Notes: generated by a model from the sequence alone, not told the origin. Numbered from the stretch's first letter, positions 20,483-30,802 are shown. The stretch is DNA of 64,000 bases from Eutreptiella sp. 'Long Island Sound 2002' (GCA_964036045.1 OZ038395.1:3250410-3314409), one strand, 5' to 3'. Made by a program: numbers and translations.

Positions 20483-22678
20483 TCAGTCCCTAGCTTTAGT
20501 CTTGGAGGCAAGCGTCTCAGCGAGCCTCAGCAACTCACCAAGGTTGTTCTGGGACAAGTAGTCAACCAGAACTGAGTTTAGGCGTCCCTCAGGTAGAACA
20601 AATGCAGAGAAGGGCTCCCAGGTGGCCACTTCGACTCCAAACCCTTCCCAGAGGGTGAGGAAGCGCCAACCCTGGCGATAGCGGTGGCATAGGACAGACT
20701 TCACCAGGTAGAAGCCCTCCTTAGCCATCTCCTCGGCGTTCATGTTGGGGAGTTCACCTTCAACTTCCATAGGGCTGGCAGCCCCTTGTAGGTCCAGAGC
20801 GGCGATTTTTTCGTCATTCAGCTCCCACTCCTCCCCACAGAGGTCTTCAGGATCATGGTAGCGCTTCAGGTGTTGAGCAGCGCACACCAGGGTCCCCCCT
20901 AGTCGGGGAGAACACCGCACAGTGATACGGTGACCGTCCACAGATAGAATCTTGTACGGCCCGAAGTATGGGTCATCGCTGGTAGAGCGTGGCCAGGCGG
21001 GTAGTCGACTGTGGTGCACCAGCACCCAGTCCCCCTCTTGGTAGGTGGCCGGTACACGGTGCTTGTTCTTCTTGTTCCACTGACGCTCCCTCACTCTCTG
21101 GAGCATAGCCTTGGCCTTGTCCACCTTCGCTTGTTGCTCTTGGACCCATTCACCCACAGAAGAATGGGTGTCCTCTGGATAGGGGGCATGTAGGAACCAC
21201 GCCGGGCGCCCCATGAAAAGCTCATGTGGTGAGTAGCCAGTAGCTGAACTCTCTTGGGAGTTCATCATCAAGGATATGACGGGGAGTAGTCTCACCCAGT
21301 CTCTGGTGCGTTCAGTTTTGCACCATATCCTGACGTTCTCCTTCAGGACACGAATCTGTCGCTCACATAGGGGGTTGCTCGTGTGAGAGTAGGGAATCCC
21401 CGTAGACACCTGGACATTGAGGGACCTCAGGACCCTCTTGTACCAGCCAGTATCTGAGCGTACTCGTACGTCCTCATCGGAGTTGATCTCCTTGGGCGCC
21501 CCATAGACACAAAACCACTCCTCCAGGAGTATCTTGATAGTCTCCTCTCCGGTAATGTGCTTGGTACATGGGAACACCCTGGTAAACCTGGTCAACCCAC
21601 AGGTTACCACTAGGGCGAAGTCATAGCCCCCGAACTTCGGCATCTCCGTGTAGTCCACGTATAGAACACTGTTAGCACAGTGAGGGATGGGCAGGGTCGA
21701 GTAGAGACCTCTGTCCCTGATATCCCCAGGTTTACAGGACCTGCACGGGCACTTGTCCACGATAGGCTGGAGTGTCTTCCGCAGTTGGTCGTCAGTCCAC
21801 GTAGTGTGGAACCACTGCTTGAACAGCGTCAGGGTACGGTCAGCACCCACATGACCACTGGGCTCATGGGTCCACTTCAGCAGCGCTGGAACTCGGTCAC
21901 TAGGCACCACGATGCGGTCCTCGTGCCAGAGGTAGCTCTTGTCCCGCTTCCACTGGTCTTGGTTGACCAGGAGGGGTTCAAGGCGTTTCTCCAGGCGCCG
22001 GTAGATATCCCCAAACTCCTGTAGATACTCCGATTGTTGGAGTCCATCCAGGGGGCGTATCATGGTCATGTTCAGGTCCAGATGTACGTCCATACGGCTG
22101 AACGCCTCCTTAGCCAGCGCTTCAGACCGGGCACCAATCAGGGCGTCGAAGTTGTTGCGGCTGATGTAGTCGGCACACTCGTTCTTCACTCCCTGGATAT
22201 GGTGTACCGTCAGCCGTAGTTGACTGAGGTAGGTCCACCAGCGCCGTAGCTTGGCCTTCTCAGGTGGGGGACCCTTCTGGAAACTGCGGACCGGTTCTTG
22301 GTCGCATAGCCAGACCACAGGGTTACTCCCCAACAGTCGTGCTTGTGAGGATAGCACCAGCATACCCGCGAGCAATTCCTGCTCATAGGTGGAGTAGTTC
22401 CCCCTGGCCTGACTCCACTTCCAGTTCCAGTGGCCCAGAGGTACTAGGACCCACTTGTCGTCAGGGTAGCTGTGCTTGAGGGTTCCATCTCGGTTGAGAC
22501 CTTCCGTCCCCGATTGGGAAATGGCCGAGTCGAACTCCTCCTTCTCTAGTGCTTGCCATTGGAACAACGTTCCACCACCGCCCACATTGCTGGCGTCGGT
22601 CACCAGGATAATCTCCCCTTGTGCCCTAGGCACGCCCAAGCACTTAGCGTTGGCTACCTTGTCTTTGAGCTCGTCAAA
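20483..22678 (-). CDS. element 1 pol, second part: RNase H, integrase, chromodomain
   Basis: Continues in the same frame as the RT segment after an in-frame TGA at about 22700. From the first internal start (22639) it has about 718 residues. RNase H lies at residues about 10-165 (VTDASNVGGGG, STYEQELLAGM, WLCDQEPV). The H2C2 zinc finger is near 253-303 (HEPSGHVGADRT...CPCRSC). The integrase core carries Asp in LYVDYTEM (about 328), Asp in INSDED (about 386) and Glu in NPLCERQIRVLKENV (about 425). A C-terminal chromodomain occupies about 640-700 (LTLWEGFGVEVATWEPFSAFV). The residues needed for integration chemistry are present. The chromodomain would direct integration to particular chromatin, as in chromoviruses. 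Confidence 0.88.
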   Translation of the reverse strand, partial: FDELKDKVANAKCLGVPRAQGEIILVTDASNVGGGGTLFQWQALEKEEFDSAISQSGTEGLNRDGTLKHSYPDDKWVLVPLGHWNWKWSQARGNYSTYEQELLAGMLVLSSQARLLGSNPVVWLCDQEPVRSFQKGPPPEKAKLRRWWTYLSQLRLTVHHIQGVKNECADYISRNNFDALIGARSEALAKEAFSRMDVHLDLNMTMIRPLDGLQQSEYLQEFGDIYRRLEKRLEPLLVNQDQWKRDKSYLWHEDRIVVPSDRVPALLKWTHEPSGHVGADRTLTLFKQWFHTTWTDDQLRKTLQPIVDKCPCRSCKPGDIRDRGLYSTLPIPHCANSVLYVDYTEMPKFGGYDFALVVTCGLTRFTRVFPCTKHITGEETIKILLEEWFCVYGAPKEINSDEDVRVRSDTGWYKRVLRSLNVQVSTGIPYSHTSNPLCERQIRVLKENVRIWCKTERTRDWVRLLPVISLMMNSQESSATGYSPHELFMGRPAWFLHAPYPEDTHSSVGEWVQEQQAKVDKAKAMLQRVRERQWNKKNKHRVPATYQEGDWVLVHHSRLPAWPRSTSDDPYFGPYKILSVDGHRITVRCSPRLGGTLVCAAQHLKRYHDPEDLCGEEWELNDEKIAALDLQGAASPMEVEGELPNMNAEEMAKEGFYLVKSVLCHRYRQGWRFLTLWEGFGVEVATWEPFSAFVLPEGRLNSVLVDYLSQNNLGELLRLAETLASKTKARD

Positions 22679-22699
22679 CGCTTGTTGCTCTTGTGGGCC

Positions 22700-25381
22700 T
22701 CAGCGCCAAGTAGTACTCTTCTTGATCAAGTGCGTCAGAACGGCGCTGGTATAGGTGAAGTTCTTGATGTGGCGGCGATAGAAGTTGCACGCCCCAATGA
22801 AACTGCGTACATCATGAAGTCCTTTCTTGGGGTCTTCGTGTCGTACCTTGGCATCCATCAGGGGTTTGGCCTTAGAGGCCGCTGGGGTCCAGCACCCATA
22901 GCCAACGTCAAACCCCAAGTACTGCATGGTCTCCTGCATGAACTCACACTTCTCCAGCTTGAGTCGTGTGTGGTTCTCCTGGCAGACCGCAAAGAACTCA
23001 CCCAAGAGGATTAGGTGATCCTCCTGGGTATTGGTCCCGAGGCATACATCGTCGATGTGAGCCTCCATCTGGGCCCCACGGGATATGAGCTCCTGCACCT
23101 TAGGTCTCCTTCGTAGGATGGACAAGATCTTGTTCATCAGCTCTTGGAACAGAGCGGGTGCGTTAGCCACGCCGAACGGCATGACCTTCCACTTGAATAC
23201 CCTCCCCTGAGGGGTGATGAAGGCCAGTAGTTCCTGCGCGTTGGGCGTCAGGTCCACTTGCCAGAATCCACTTCGCTTGTCGGACTTGGTCTTGTAGCGA
23301 CAGGAGGCTATCTTCTCCAGGGTAGACTCCATATTGGGAATGGACCCTGAGTGGTTCAACGTCTTCTTGTTCAGCTCTCCATAGTCCACTACCAGCCGTT
23401 TGGCTGTAGACCCAGGTTTAGCCACAAGGAAACAGGGGCTGCAGTGTAGGGGGTGGTCCCCGTCCTTGTACTCCAGGACTAGGCCAGCGTCGATACACTC
23501 CTGTATCTGTCGCTCAATCTCGTCGGCCTGCTCTTTAGGAGCTGGATAGGGTCTCCTCCGTATCTTGTGACCCACGAACTCGGGTTTCAGCTTGAGGTCC
23601 ATCTGTACCAGCTTGTCACATGACGCTGGAGGGGGTAGTTCTCCGAACACCTCCAGATAGGTCCTTATCAGCTTCTGTACCCGCGGGTCCAATATCTTGA
23701 TCTTGTCCTCCAAGTCCTCGTCGGAGTGTAAGTTGCTTGCCCCCTGAATAGACGTCGGGAGGTGGTCCTCCACCGACTCTTCGCCCGTGGTAGTGTCCTT
23801 CAGCCCTTGGTAGGCATACAGAAGGTCTTGCTCAACCATCTCCGATGGACGATGGCAACATAGGCACGCTCGAGGGGGTTCACATACACATTCCTCCGAG
23901 AGGTCGTCCTCCTCTGGGGTCCTCACACGGGCGCCCCACACGCTCTTCATGAGCTTGAGATCTACCTCCCTTTGCCAGGTGGTGATCTTCTGTTCGAGGT
24001 CCTCCTTCAATTGGGATAGGTCTCCCATACGTCCTTGCTTCAGTGGCCACGAGCTGCGGGTAGGCTTCGCGTAGCATAGCTTTTTCGCCACCAACTTCCT
24101 CTTGGAATCCACATACTCCCTGAGCCTGGATCGACGGTCCAGCTCTTCATCCACGGGGTCTTCCACCCTCATGGAGAGTAGGGGTTTTAGTGGGGCGACG
24201 TACTCGGCGTTCTCCACTTCCTCCACCGCGGTCTGCACGAAGAAGGCGTCGTGCTCAGTTTCGTCGTCTGAGTGGATAGAGCTAGGTAGCTCAGATATTC
24301 CACACTCAGAGACTCCATCAGGAACAGGTACATGACGGGGAGAGTTGGGGGCGTTGGTGTCAGTCACGACGTACTCATCTCCTCCGGGTGTAGTTTCAAC
24401 AGCATCTTGAGGTCGTAGGCGATCCTTCAAGTCACCCAAGGCGAGTCCATCGCTTTCTCGTTGTATAGCCTGGACCAGAGTAGGGTCCAGGTCTTCCCAG
24501 GGGATGGTGGTTAGACTTCCGTCCACCACGCTGAGCATACTCCCCCATCCGGGCTTCCCAATGGGCGTCTTGCGTCCCAGAGGCACGTAGATGGCCTCAT
24601 CAGGTAATCGCACCGAGCTGATAGTCAGCTTGTCAAGGAGGGTTCGCCAGTACTCGTTGCCCCCATGGGCTCCCCAATCGGGGGAACACAGGACCATACG
24701 GGAACGTTCCAAGGCCACCTTGGTCAGCACCTTCCCCAGTTCACTGAATCTGGGGTTCCCGTAGGCCATCCCGAAAGAGGGCCAGTAAAATTTGTAGCTG
24801 CAGTTCTTCCCCTTGCTGCAGTATAGGTCCAGTACATGCTGCTTGTCGCTGGCGAACAGCTCCACACTTAGGTCTTCTCGAGAGTATCCCAACGCCTTCA
24901 GACCTTGGTCTAGGACTTCCCCCAATAGTTGATAGTCCTCAGTTTTGGAGGACGCCATCATGTTCGAGGGCTCCTCTTTCGATAGTCTCAGGTAAATCGA
25001 GGTATGTTCCGACTGCTCCAGTGGCACAGACTCTCTGCCACTGCCGTGGTCCACGTACAGGAGGTAGGGCGCTTGCAGCGTCAGGGATTGTATCTGGGAG
25101 TGCTGCACGAAGAAGTCAGTACCCAGTACAAAGTCGAAGGCCTCAGTGTCCATCACATAGAACCCATGGGCGATAGTTCGAGAGCCCATAGGTACCTCCA
25201 CTTCACAGTCCCCGCAGCCGTGCACCACATGTCCATCCCCCATGCGTATAGCGGCGGTGGTCATGGTGTTCTTCAGGCTCCCACAAGGGAAAATTTTCTT
25301 GGCCACTAATGATATTGTGGCGCCCGTATCCAGTACCCCCAGGTATTCACGTCCCCCTAGTCGGATACGTACCCAAAACAC
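22700..25381 (-). CDS. element 1 pol, first part: aspartic protease, Dam-like domain, reverse transcriptase
   Basis: 893 codons open, followed by TGA. The protease has VLDTGATISLV (residue about 17) and DFVLGTDFF. Residues about 170-265 form an extra domain (SVELFASDKQHVLDLYC...GNPRFSELGKVLTKV...VLCSPDW) with the order of motifs of Dam-type N6-adenine methyltransferases, but with a degenerate NPPY box. RT occupies about 565-890: SDKRSGFWQVDL (motif A), VMPFGVANAPALFQELM (motif B) and AHIDDVCLG (motif C, His instead of Tyr or Phe). The frame runs upstream of 25381 to a TGA at 25412. The stop at its end replaces the Trp expected in W-GPQEQQAF and looks like a TGG to TGA mutation. Confidence 0.88.
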   Translation of the reverse strand: MFWVRIRLGGREYLGVLDTGATISLVAKKIFPCGSLKNTMTTAAIRMGDGHVVHGCGDCEVEVPMGSRTIAHGFYVMDTEAFDFVLGTDFFVQHSQIQSLTLQAPYLLYVDHGSGRESVPLEQSEHTSIYLRLSKEEPSNMMASSKTEDYQLLGEVLDQGLKALGYSREDLSVELFASDKQHVLDLYCSKGKNCSYKFYWPSFGMAYGNPRFSELGKVLTKVALERSRMVLCSPDWGAHGGNEYWRTLLDKLTISSVRLPDEAIYVPLGRKTPIGKPGWGSMLSVVDGSLTTIPWEDLDPTLVQAIQRESDGLALGDLKDRLRPQDAVETTPGGDEYVVTDTNAPNSPRHVPVPDGVSECGISELPSSIHSDDETEHDAFFVQTAVEEVENAEYVAPLKPLLSMRVEDPVDEELDRRSRLREYVDSKRKLVAKKLCYAKPTRSSWPLKQGRMGDLSQLKEDLEQKITTWQREVDLKLMKSVWGARVRTPEEDDLSEECVCEPPRACLCCHRPSEMVEQDLLYAYQGLKDTTTGEESVEDHLPTSIQGASNLHSDEDLEDKIKILDPRVQKLIRTYLEVFGELPPPASCDKLVQMDLKLKPEFVGHKIRRRPYPAPKEQADEIERQIQECIDAGLVLEYKDGDHPLHCSPCFLVAKPGSTAKRLVVDYGELNKKTLNHSGSIPNMESTLEKIASCRYKTKSDKRSGFWQVDLTPNAQELLAFITPQGRVFKWKVMPFGVANAPALFQELMNKILSILRRRPKVQELISRGAQMEAHIDDVCLGTNTQEDHLILLGEFFAVCQENHTRLKLEKCEFMQETMQYLGFDVGYGCWTPAASKAKPLMDAKVRHEDPKKGLHDVRSFIGACNFYRRHIKNFTYTSAVLTHLIKKSTTWR

Positions 25382-25411
25382 CAGGTCTTGGGTGCCACCA
25401 GAGCGTCCCCG

Positions 25412-25857
25412 TCAGAATTCCGCGGGACAGGTCACCTCGAACCCCTTGTTCCGCAATTTGCGGGCCATCCTCATGAAACGGCTTCTCTTCTTGGCGTTGC
25501 CGTCATCACCACCTTCATGCTCACGCTTGGCTCCTTGTTCTTGCTGGGCCTGCGTCTGTGAGCGTGTGGTAGGACCAATCTGCCCTCCAGAGGGCTCGGA
25601 GTTCCCCCCTGGATTAGGGTTGGGGTTGCCTCCGTTCTTGTCCTTGTTCTTGTTGTCGTACTGGCGGTTAGCACCTCCTCCTCGTCCACCTTGACCCTTG
25701 TCTTGACCACCTTGACCACGTCCTTTTGACTTCCCCTTCCCGGAGTCGTTGCCTTTGGCCTTGCCTCCACCTTTGCCTGAGCTTTTGCCAGGATCTTCCC
25801 CCTTAAGCTTCGCCGATAGGCGTTGCTTATGGTAGCACTCATCCTCGTAGTGCTTCC
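25412..25857 (-). CDS. element 1 nucleocapsid-like frame
   Basis: Begins in a +1 frame relative to the end of Gag. It reads GKRKHYEDECYHKQRLSAK, a zinc-knuckle-like Cys/His segment whose first Cys (HYRC) sits in the Gag frame. A long Gly/Lys/Asn/Gln-rich basic stretch follows, ending GFEVTCPAEF and TGA. It is in the same frame as the protease. A programmed +1 shift at Gag's end, or a mutation, is needed to express it. No good start codon is visible near its beginning, which favours frameshifting. Confidence 0.6.
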
Positions 25858-25859
25858 GC

Positions 25860-26708
25860 TTACCAGCAGCGGTAATGATCCGGCAGCTTCACTTTGGCGC
25901 CGGTGATCTTCTCCTGCTGCTTCCCCTGGACGACGAAGCAGTCTCGCTGCTCGCAGTCAGAGGCGTGCTGCAGGTGGCCCTGCTCATCTCTGGCATCACA
26001 CCAGAATAGCTCCTTCACGTTCTCCATTAGGCGGGCGTGGGCGTGTTTGGGGGTAGTCCCCTGCCCAGGTCGGGACCCTTGGTACCCTTTGCCTCCAGAA
26101 CCTCCACCAGGACGGTAGTTGTTCAGGTGCTGGTCGCTCTCCTTCTCCAGCGCCATCTCCAGGAGCAGCACGCATAGATCCTCGTAGCGGAGGGATCTTG
26201 CCTTGCGCTCAGCCGTCAGACGGCACTCGTCCCATAGCTCTCGGGGGAGCTTGGCGCACAACCAGAACAGCAGGTCGTCGCTGCTGTAGGAACCGGGCGT
26301 CAGTCGTCCAGCCCAGTGATCCAAGTCCGCCAACAGCTCGGAGACCCTGCCAGGTTTGGGGTTGTTGCGCAGCACGGGCAGGTTCTGGATCTCGGCCCTG
26401 ATGGAGAGGTCGGTCTCGTAGGTCGGGTACTGCCTCTCCAGGGCAACCAACACGTCGGCAAAGGTGGCGGAGTTAGTGACGATCTGCCTGACCTGCTTCT
26501 CCAGGTACTTGGTCTTGCAGCACTGCAGGAGCAGGTCGCACTTGACTCGCCCACTCGCGTGGGTTTGGCCGGTCAGTCGTAGGAACCGGCCAAAGTTCTC
26601 AGCGAACTCGCTGAGATCCTTGCCTGTGAACTCAGGCAGGTTGACCACTATCTTGGAGGTGGCAATAGCCTTCGCCTCCTGAGCTCGGCGTCCTTCAGGG
26701 CGTCGGGT

Positions 26709-26740
<32 letters not shown>

Positions 26741-27893
26741 CCTTGGGGTCCTCGGGGTCCTCAGGGTCTTCGTCATCCGATGGCGAAGAAGAATCCATCG
26801 ACGGCGGCCCGTCGTCGGAGGGGTCTCCGCCAAGATCACTGGAGCCATAAGGCTCCACGTCCACCATAGCCCTTAGGGCTGTCAGCCCCAGCTGGTCCAG
26901 CTCGGCCCTCGTCGAGTTCGTCACATGGCTGTAGGGCGGCTGGGCCGTTCTCGGGACGAATGGACTTCTCGGTACTGCTGCAGGAGTCGGCATCGGTCGG
27001 CTCCTCAGGCTCCCCAGGGTATTTGTCAACCCTGCCGCCAGGTGGTTAGCCTGTACTCGGTGGGGTGACATTCCCACCGTCGTAGGTGACGCATGGGACG
27101 GGATCATCAGGGGCTGTAGTTTTCCCCTGATCTCTTGCGTGAGGTCGCTCACGATTTGCGAAGTGGCTCCTCGGAGCACCTCGTTGATCTCCGACCGCGT
27201 CAGGGACCTGTTGGAGGATCTTCCCGATCCTCTACTCCTGCCTCCCAGAGACTCTGGTCCTCTCCTCAACCCACTCAGGGGTGCATACCCAGGTGCACAC
27301 CCAGGAGCATACCCAGGAACTTCCATGTAGGTTCCAGTGGCGTGGAGTGGATGGGGATGGTCAGCCGCATACCATCGCGGCGCAGAGCTGGAAGCCACCG
27401 GCTCACTGGCAGTAGTTGCCTCAAGGAGCGCAGTGGTAGGTGGGCCCATGCCATAGGCGGGGTAGTGAGGCATGCCAGTAAAGCCTGTGCCCTCTGCCAT
27501 AGGCGGGTTGGTTGTGGAGGTGGATGTTGCGGCGGCTGGGAGTGTGGTGGTTATGAAAGAGGGTGATGCTTGGAGGCCAGAAGCGCTTGCTGCGCCTTCG
27601 AAGGTAGGGACATCCGTCGGGTCTTGCCCTTGCTCCTCTCCTTCGTCTGCTCCTTCTCCAGCATCCTTCTCGCTCTCGTTCTCTCTCTTCCTCTTCACAG
27701 GCTGAGGCTGAGAGACCACTTCCTCGACCGTCAGGGCCCCGAAGGCCGTCTGGAGGCCATCCAGGGAGTCCTCCGCTGTATCCACTGGCCCATGTAAGGG
27801 CTCCACCGAAGGTACAGTGCCAGGCGCCGGCCTTGCCGGTGCCTCAGGCGCTGGCGCTGTCTGCACTTCGGCGTCCACTCTTCCTGGGTCCAT
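25860..27893 (-). CDS. element 1 Gag
   Basis: 677 codons from ATG to TAA, about 100 nt downstream of the 5' LTR. The N-terminal 370 residues are Pro/Ser/Thr/Ala-rich and low in structure. An acidic stretch and ten consecutive lysines (CTT microsatellite near 26711-26740) follow at about residues 375-395. The retrotransposon capsid domain covers residues about 410-600 (EFTGKDLSEFAENFGRFLRL..., LRYEDLCVLLLEMALEKE). It forms the particle shell. The C-terminus HYRCW lies where a zinc knuckle starts, and the frame then shifts. Confidence 0.82.
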
Positions 27894-27979
27894 CTTAATC
27901 CGCCCTTCTGCTTATGTTTGCCTGCTCGGAGCACTGGTTGTACGGCGCGGGGTCGCTGCCGGTGCACAGAGACAGGCTG

Positions 27980-27992
27980 CCTCTTGCTACCA
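27980..27992 (-). other. primer-binding site of element 1 (initiator-Met tRNA-like)
   Basis: Directly after the 5' LTR the element strand reads TGGTAGCAAGAGG. It equals the complement of a eukaryotic initiator tRNA-Met 3' end (TGGTAGCAGAGG) apart from one extra A. Position and the leading TGG fit a minus-strand primer site. Confidence 0.7.
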
Positions 27993-28789
27993 GAAAAGTT
28001 TATAGTGTTTTCAGCACTGTTTTTTTGCTTCTCCTGCTGCTTGTTGTTGCTGTAGGGTGTCCTGCTGCTTGTTTTGGATGATGAAAAGCTTTTGTTTGTT
28101 GAAATACAGTAAAGCCAACTCAATCCCGGATAGCCCAAGCCAATAGTATGCAAGGAGAAGGTAATTCAGGATCAAAGCATGAAGGGCTGCAGTGTAAACA
28201 GTGAAAGATGATTGGATATTCACAGAAACTGCAACTCAGGATACAAATGAATGCATATTCACAGAGATAGCTGAAATGCTTTTGGAAAAGAGTCAGAAAA
28301 CTGCCTTAGGATCACTCTCTCTCCATAGTGCCATCTTAGGAGATGTGCACTCTTTGTTTTGGGTCCCATATGTGCTGAAGTGGCATGGTATGTGGCGATA
28401 AGGTCACTGCCATGTCACATGGGATCTTCCTACTTAGCTAGGCTGACCAGGAATTGAACCCAGGACCTCTCAAAAAGAGGTGCCCAGCCCCCTAGTGTGC
28501 ATACCACTAGGATAGCTAAGAATTCATGGAAAAACATAGAAAAATTCATAGGCTCTACTTTAGGTATGTCAGTGCTCAGTCAACTCAGGAAAAGATGTTT
28601 CACTTCACATTGAAAGGGGATTAAGGGGTCCACTCCATATCCTGATTGGGTGTTTGGTTCCATAGGTCAAAATGTGTTATCACCACTTTTGGTTGGACCA
28701 ATACTAAGATAAAAATGCATGGATGCTCAGTGCATCCCTAATACAACTAGAGTATGCCCCAAAGCAACGGAAAAGCACTTTTTCTTACT
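27992..28789 (-). repeat. 5' LTR of element 1
   Basis: 798 bp, nearly identical to 17414-18211. It contains the promoter and start of transcription by analogy with other LTRs; no specific TATA or initiator was assigned. Confidence 0.93.
28433..28520 (-). other. tRNA-like foldable segment inside the LTR (copy 2)
   Basis: Identical to the segment at 17855-17942, including all stems and the GGTTCAATTCC word. Confidence 0.55.
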
Positions 28790-28794
28790 CCACG
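28790..28794 (+). repeat. target-site duplication CCACG (right) of LTR element 1
   Basis: Matches 17409-17413. Joining the two flanks restores the LINE reading HEHWVHPVAFGFRP. Confidence 0.9.
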
Positions 28795-29390
28795 GGATGC
28801 ACCCAGTGCTCGTGCCATGCCATCGCCTCCTGATGCCGTGCGCGGGCCCAGAGGCGACGAAGGATGGACAGGACAGTCAAGGGGCGGGTGTTGAGGGCCC
28901 CCATTGGCCCTTCATTTGGGTACCAGCGCAGTGCACCCACGGGTGAGGGTGCCCGGCTATCTCGTTGTCTTTTCCATAGCCCCGAGGAGCGCCGCCAACC
29001 ATTTTTTCAGTTTTGGTGGCAGCTCGCGCAATTCATGCGCCGCGAAAGCATCAAGCCGTACCAGGGACGGCTTCATGGCCTTCGCCCATTGCAAGAGTCG
29101 CTCTCCTGTGAGCGGGGCGGTCACCATTGGAGCATAACGGAGGTGGTGTCCATGATCCTTCATTAAGAGGCCTACGTCCAGTAGCGGCCGGTTAGCGTCT
29201 TTGTAGATAATGGGCCCCGGAGCACGCCGCAAAAGGGTGTCCATTTGTAGGATGAGCGCTCGGGCGGTCCTGTCCTCATGGAGGAGGAAGACCACCGGGG
29301 GAGGGGGGTCGTGACCCCCAGCCATCAACACACGGGCCCTACTCAGTCGACCAAGCATCGTCGAGCCACTCCCTTCAACTTCCCAACGGT
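28790..29390 (-). pseudogene. LINE 5' part (upstream of RT core), truncated and frameshifted
   Basis: At 28957-29358 the minus strand encodes a stretch reading HEDRTARALILQMDTLLRR, IIYKDANRP and ELPPKLKKWLAALLGAMEKT. After a frameshift near 28960 it continues as VGALRWYPNEG, then RPLTVLSILRRLWARAR, which is the RT N-terminal box seen in LINEs (RPI.LLS..YRLW). It leads across the element 1 insertion into the RT at 17412. Nothing LINE-like is seen above about 29390, so the element is 5' truncated, with no endonuclease. Confidence 0.75.
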
Positions 29391-30085
29391 TGACGGTTGA
29401 AGCCGGTTCGGATCCAACTTTGGCTGCATCTCTATCCCTTAGGCGGCCGAAGCAGGTACGCTTTTGTACCGGGGTCTCTGCAAATTTGGTATGGGTAATT
29501 TGCCCGACTTACCTACTTTTTTCTACGACAAAATTTGACTACTCCGTTTTTTGGCACAATTACCCACGAAAATGCATCATTTTCCTCCAAAAAAGCTGTC
29601 ACAATTTTTGCCATTTTACCCACTTTTCTCTGAAATGCACTACATTTTTGGGGGTTCTCGAACTGGAAAACCTTGCTTTTTGTTGTTCTCCCCTGCATGC
29701 TTTTTTCTCCTACCTTAAAAATTCAGTTTATACGCCTCTGGTTTCCAAAATGCTGTAAAATGACGCCATTTTCCTATTCGTATTGCGAGGCCTAGCGCGA
29801 TACGGGACATGCAACAACGTAATTCACTGCAATTACACACAGCTTCAGAGCATTCAGAAACAAGCAAAAACAGAATCGAGAGTATGAGTTCATTCTGTGC
29901 GTCCAAACGTGAGGCTTTCGGAATGCGAGGCCTCGCAATACTGACTGTTGCCTTAGGGTCAGTGTAATCGTTATCTCCAGATGACGCTTCTGAAAACAGA
30001 GCTGAAAAGGCGAATTGCCTGATCTAGAATGCGAGGCCTCGCAATGCGAGGCAACATATCAGGCAAAATATGACTGCAACGCCCC
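29391..30085. other. A/T-rich non-coding stretch downstream of gene B
   Basis: No gene seen. It contains three of the GCGAGGCCTCGC palindromes (29782-29801 degenerate, 29924-29937, 30030-30043, the last followed by a half copy). Confidence 0.5.
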
Positions 30086-30802
30086 TTAGGGCTTCTTCTT
30101 CTTCTTCAATCCCGCTGCCAACATCTTGCTCCTCGACGTTGACCCCACTGCTGTTCCGGGATCAAGAAGGCTCAGCTTCCTCTTCACTCCCTGGGGCTGC
30201 GTCAGTGTCGTCTGCTTCGGCTCAGCTGCCGCTTGGGTCTTTGGCTTTTTCGGCTTCAGCACCTGGCTCGCCCTCGGCTCGTCCTCATCTTGGAACGCCC
30301 GAAGGTGCGTGGACTTCCGAGGAGATCCCTGATCAGATCCTGTCTGCAGCGGTTCATCGTCATCGTCCCCAGGATCATCCACGTCTTCGTCTGCACCTTG
30401 TGCATGGGCATGCTGACTTGCTTCTTCTGCCACGGACACCTCGTGATGTGTATACCCCACGTGCTCGTCCTCAACCCACATCGGCATCCCGAACTGGATC
30501 CAGGGCTCGCACTGCGCCTACTTGGTCTGGTCAATTCCTGCCTGCACGCGCTGCGTCACCTCGTGAGGGTAGCTCCGTGCCCAATCAGACCGCTTCTGTT
30601 TGGTTAATTGCAGAGAACAAACTTGCGGAGGATCATCCAACGCTGCCACTTTCGCCGCCATGTGCACATCGCGATCCAAGATCATGACGTTCTCCGTGCG
30701 GTCTTTGGTCCGCATCAGCGTTGCCATCCGCGTATAAAGCACAAGGGGCATGAACCCTGGTTCATCACGTTCGCGGCGACCCAAACCGATGTATGGTGGG
30801 AT

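Larger units (their letters stand above)
17414..28789 (-). mobile_element. LTR element 1: full-length Ty3/gypsy chromodomain retrotransposon, 11.4 kb
   Basis: Minus-strand element bounded by two 798-bp direct LTRs (AG...CT ends) and a CCACG duplication. It has a primer-binding site, gag, nucleocapsid-like frame, protease, Dam-like domain, RT, RNase H, integrase, chromodomain and polypurine tract in that order. The LTRs differ at about nine positions by eye (about 1%), so the insertion is fairly young. It lies inside a LINE. Coding is interrupted by a gag/pol frame change and two in-frame TGA codons. Placing the chromodomain after the integrase allies it with chromoviruses. Confidence 0.93.
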
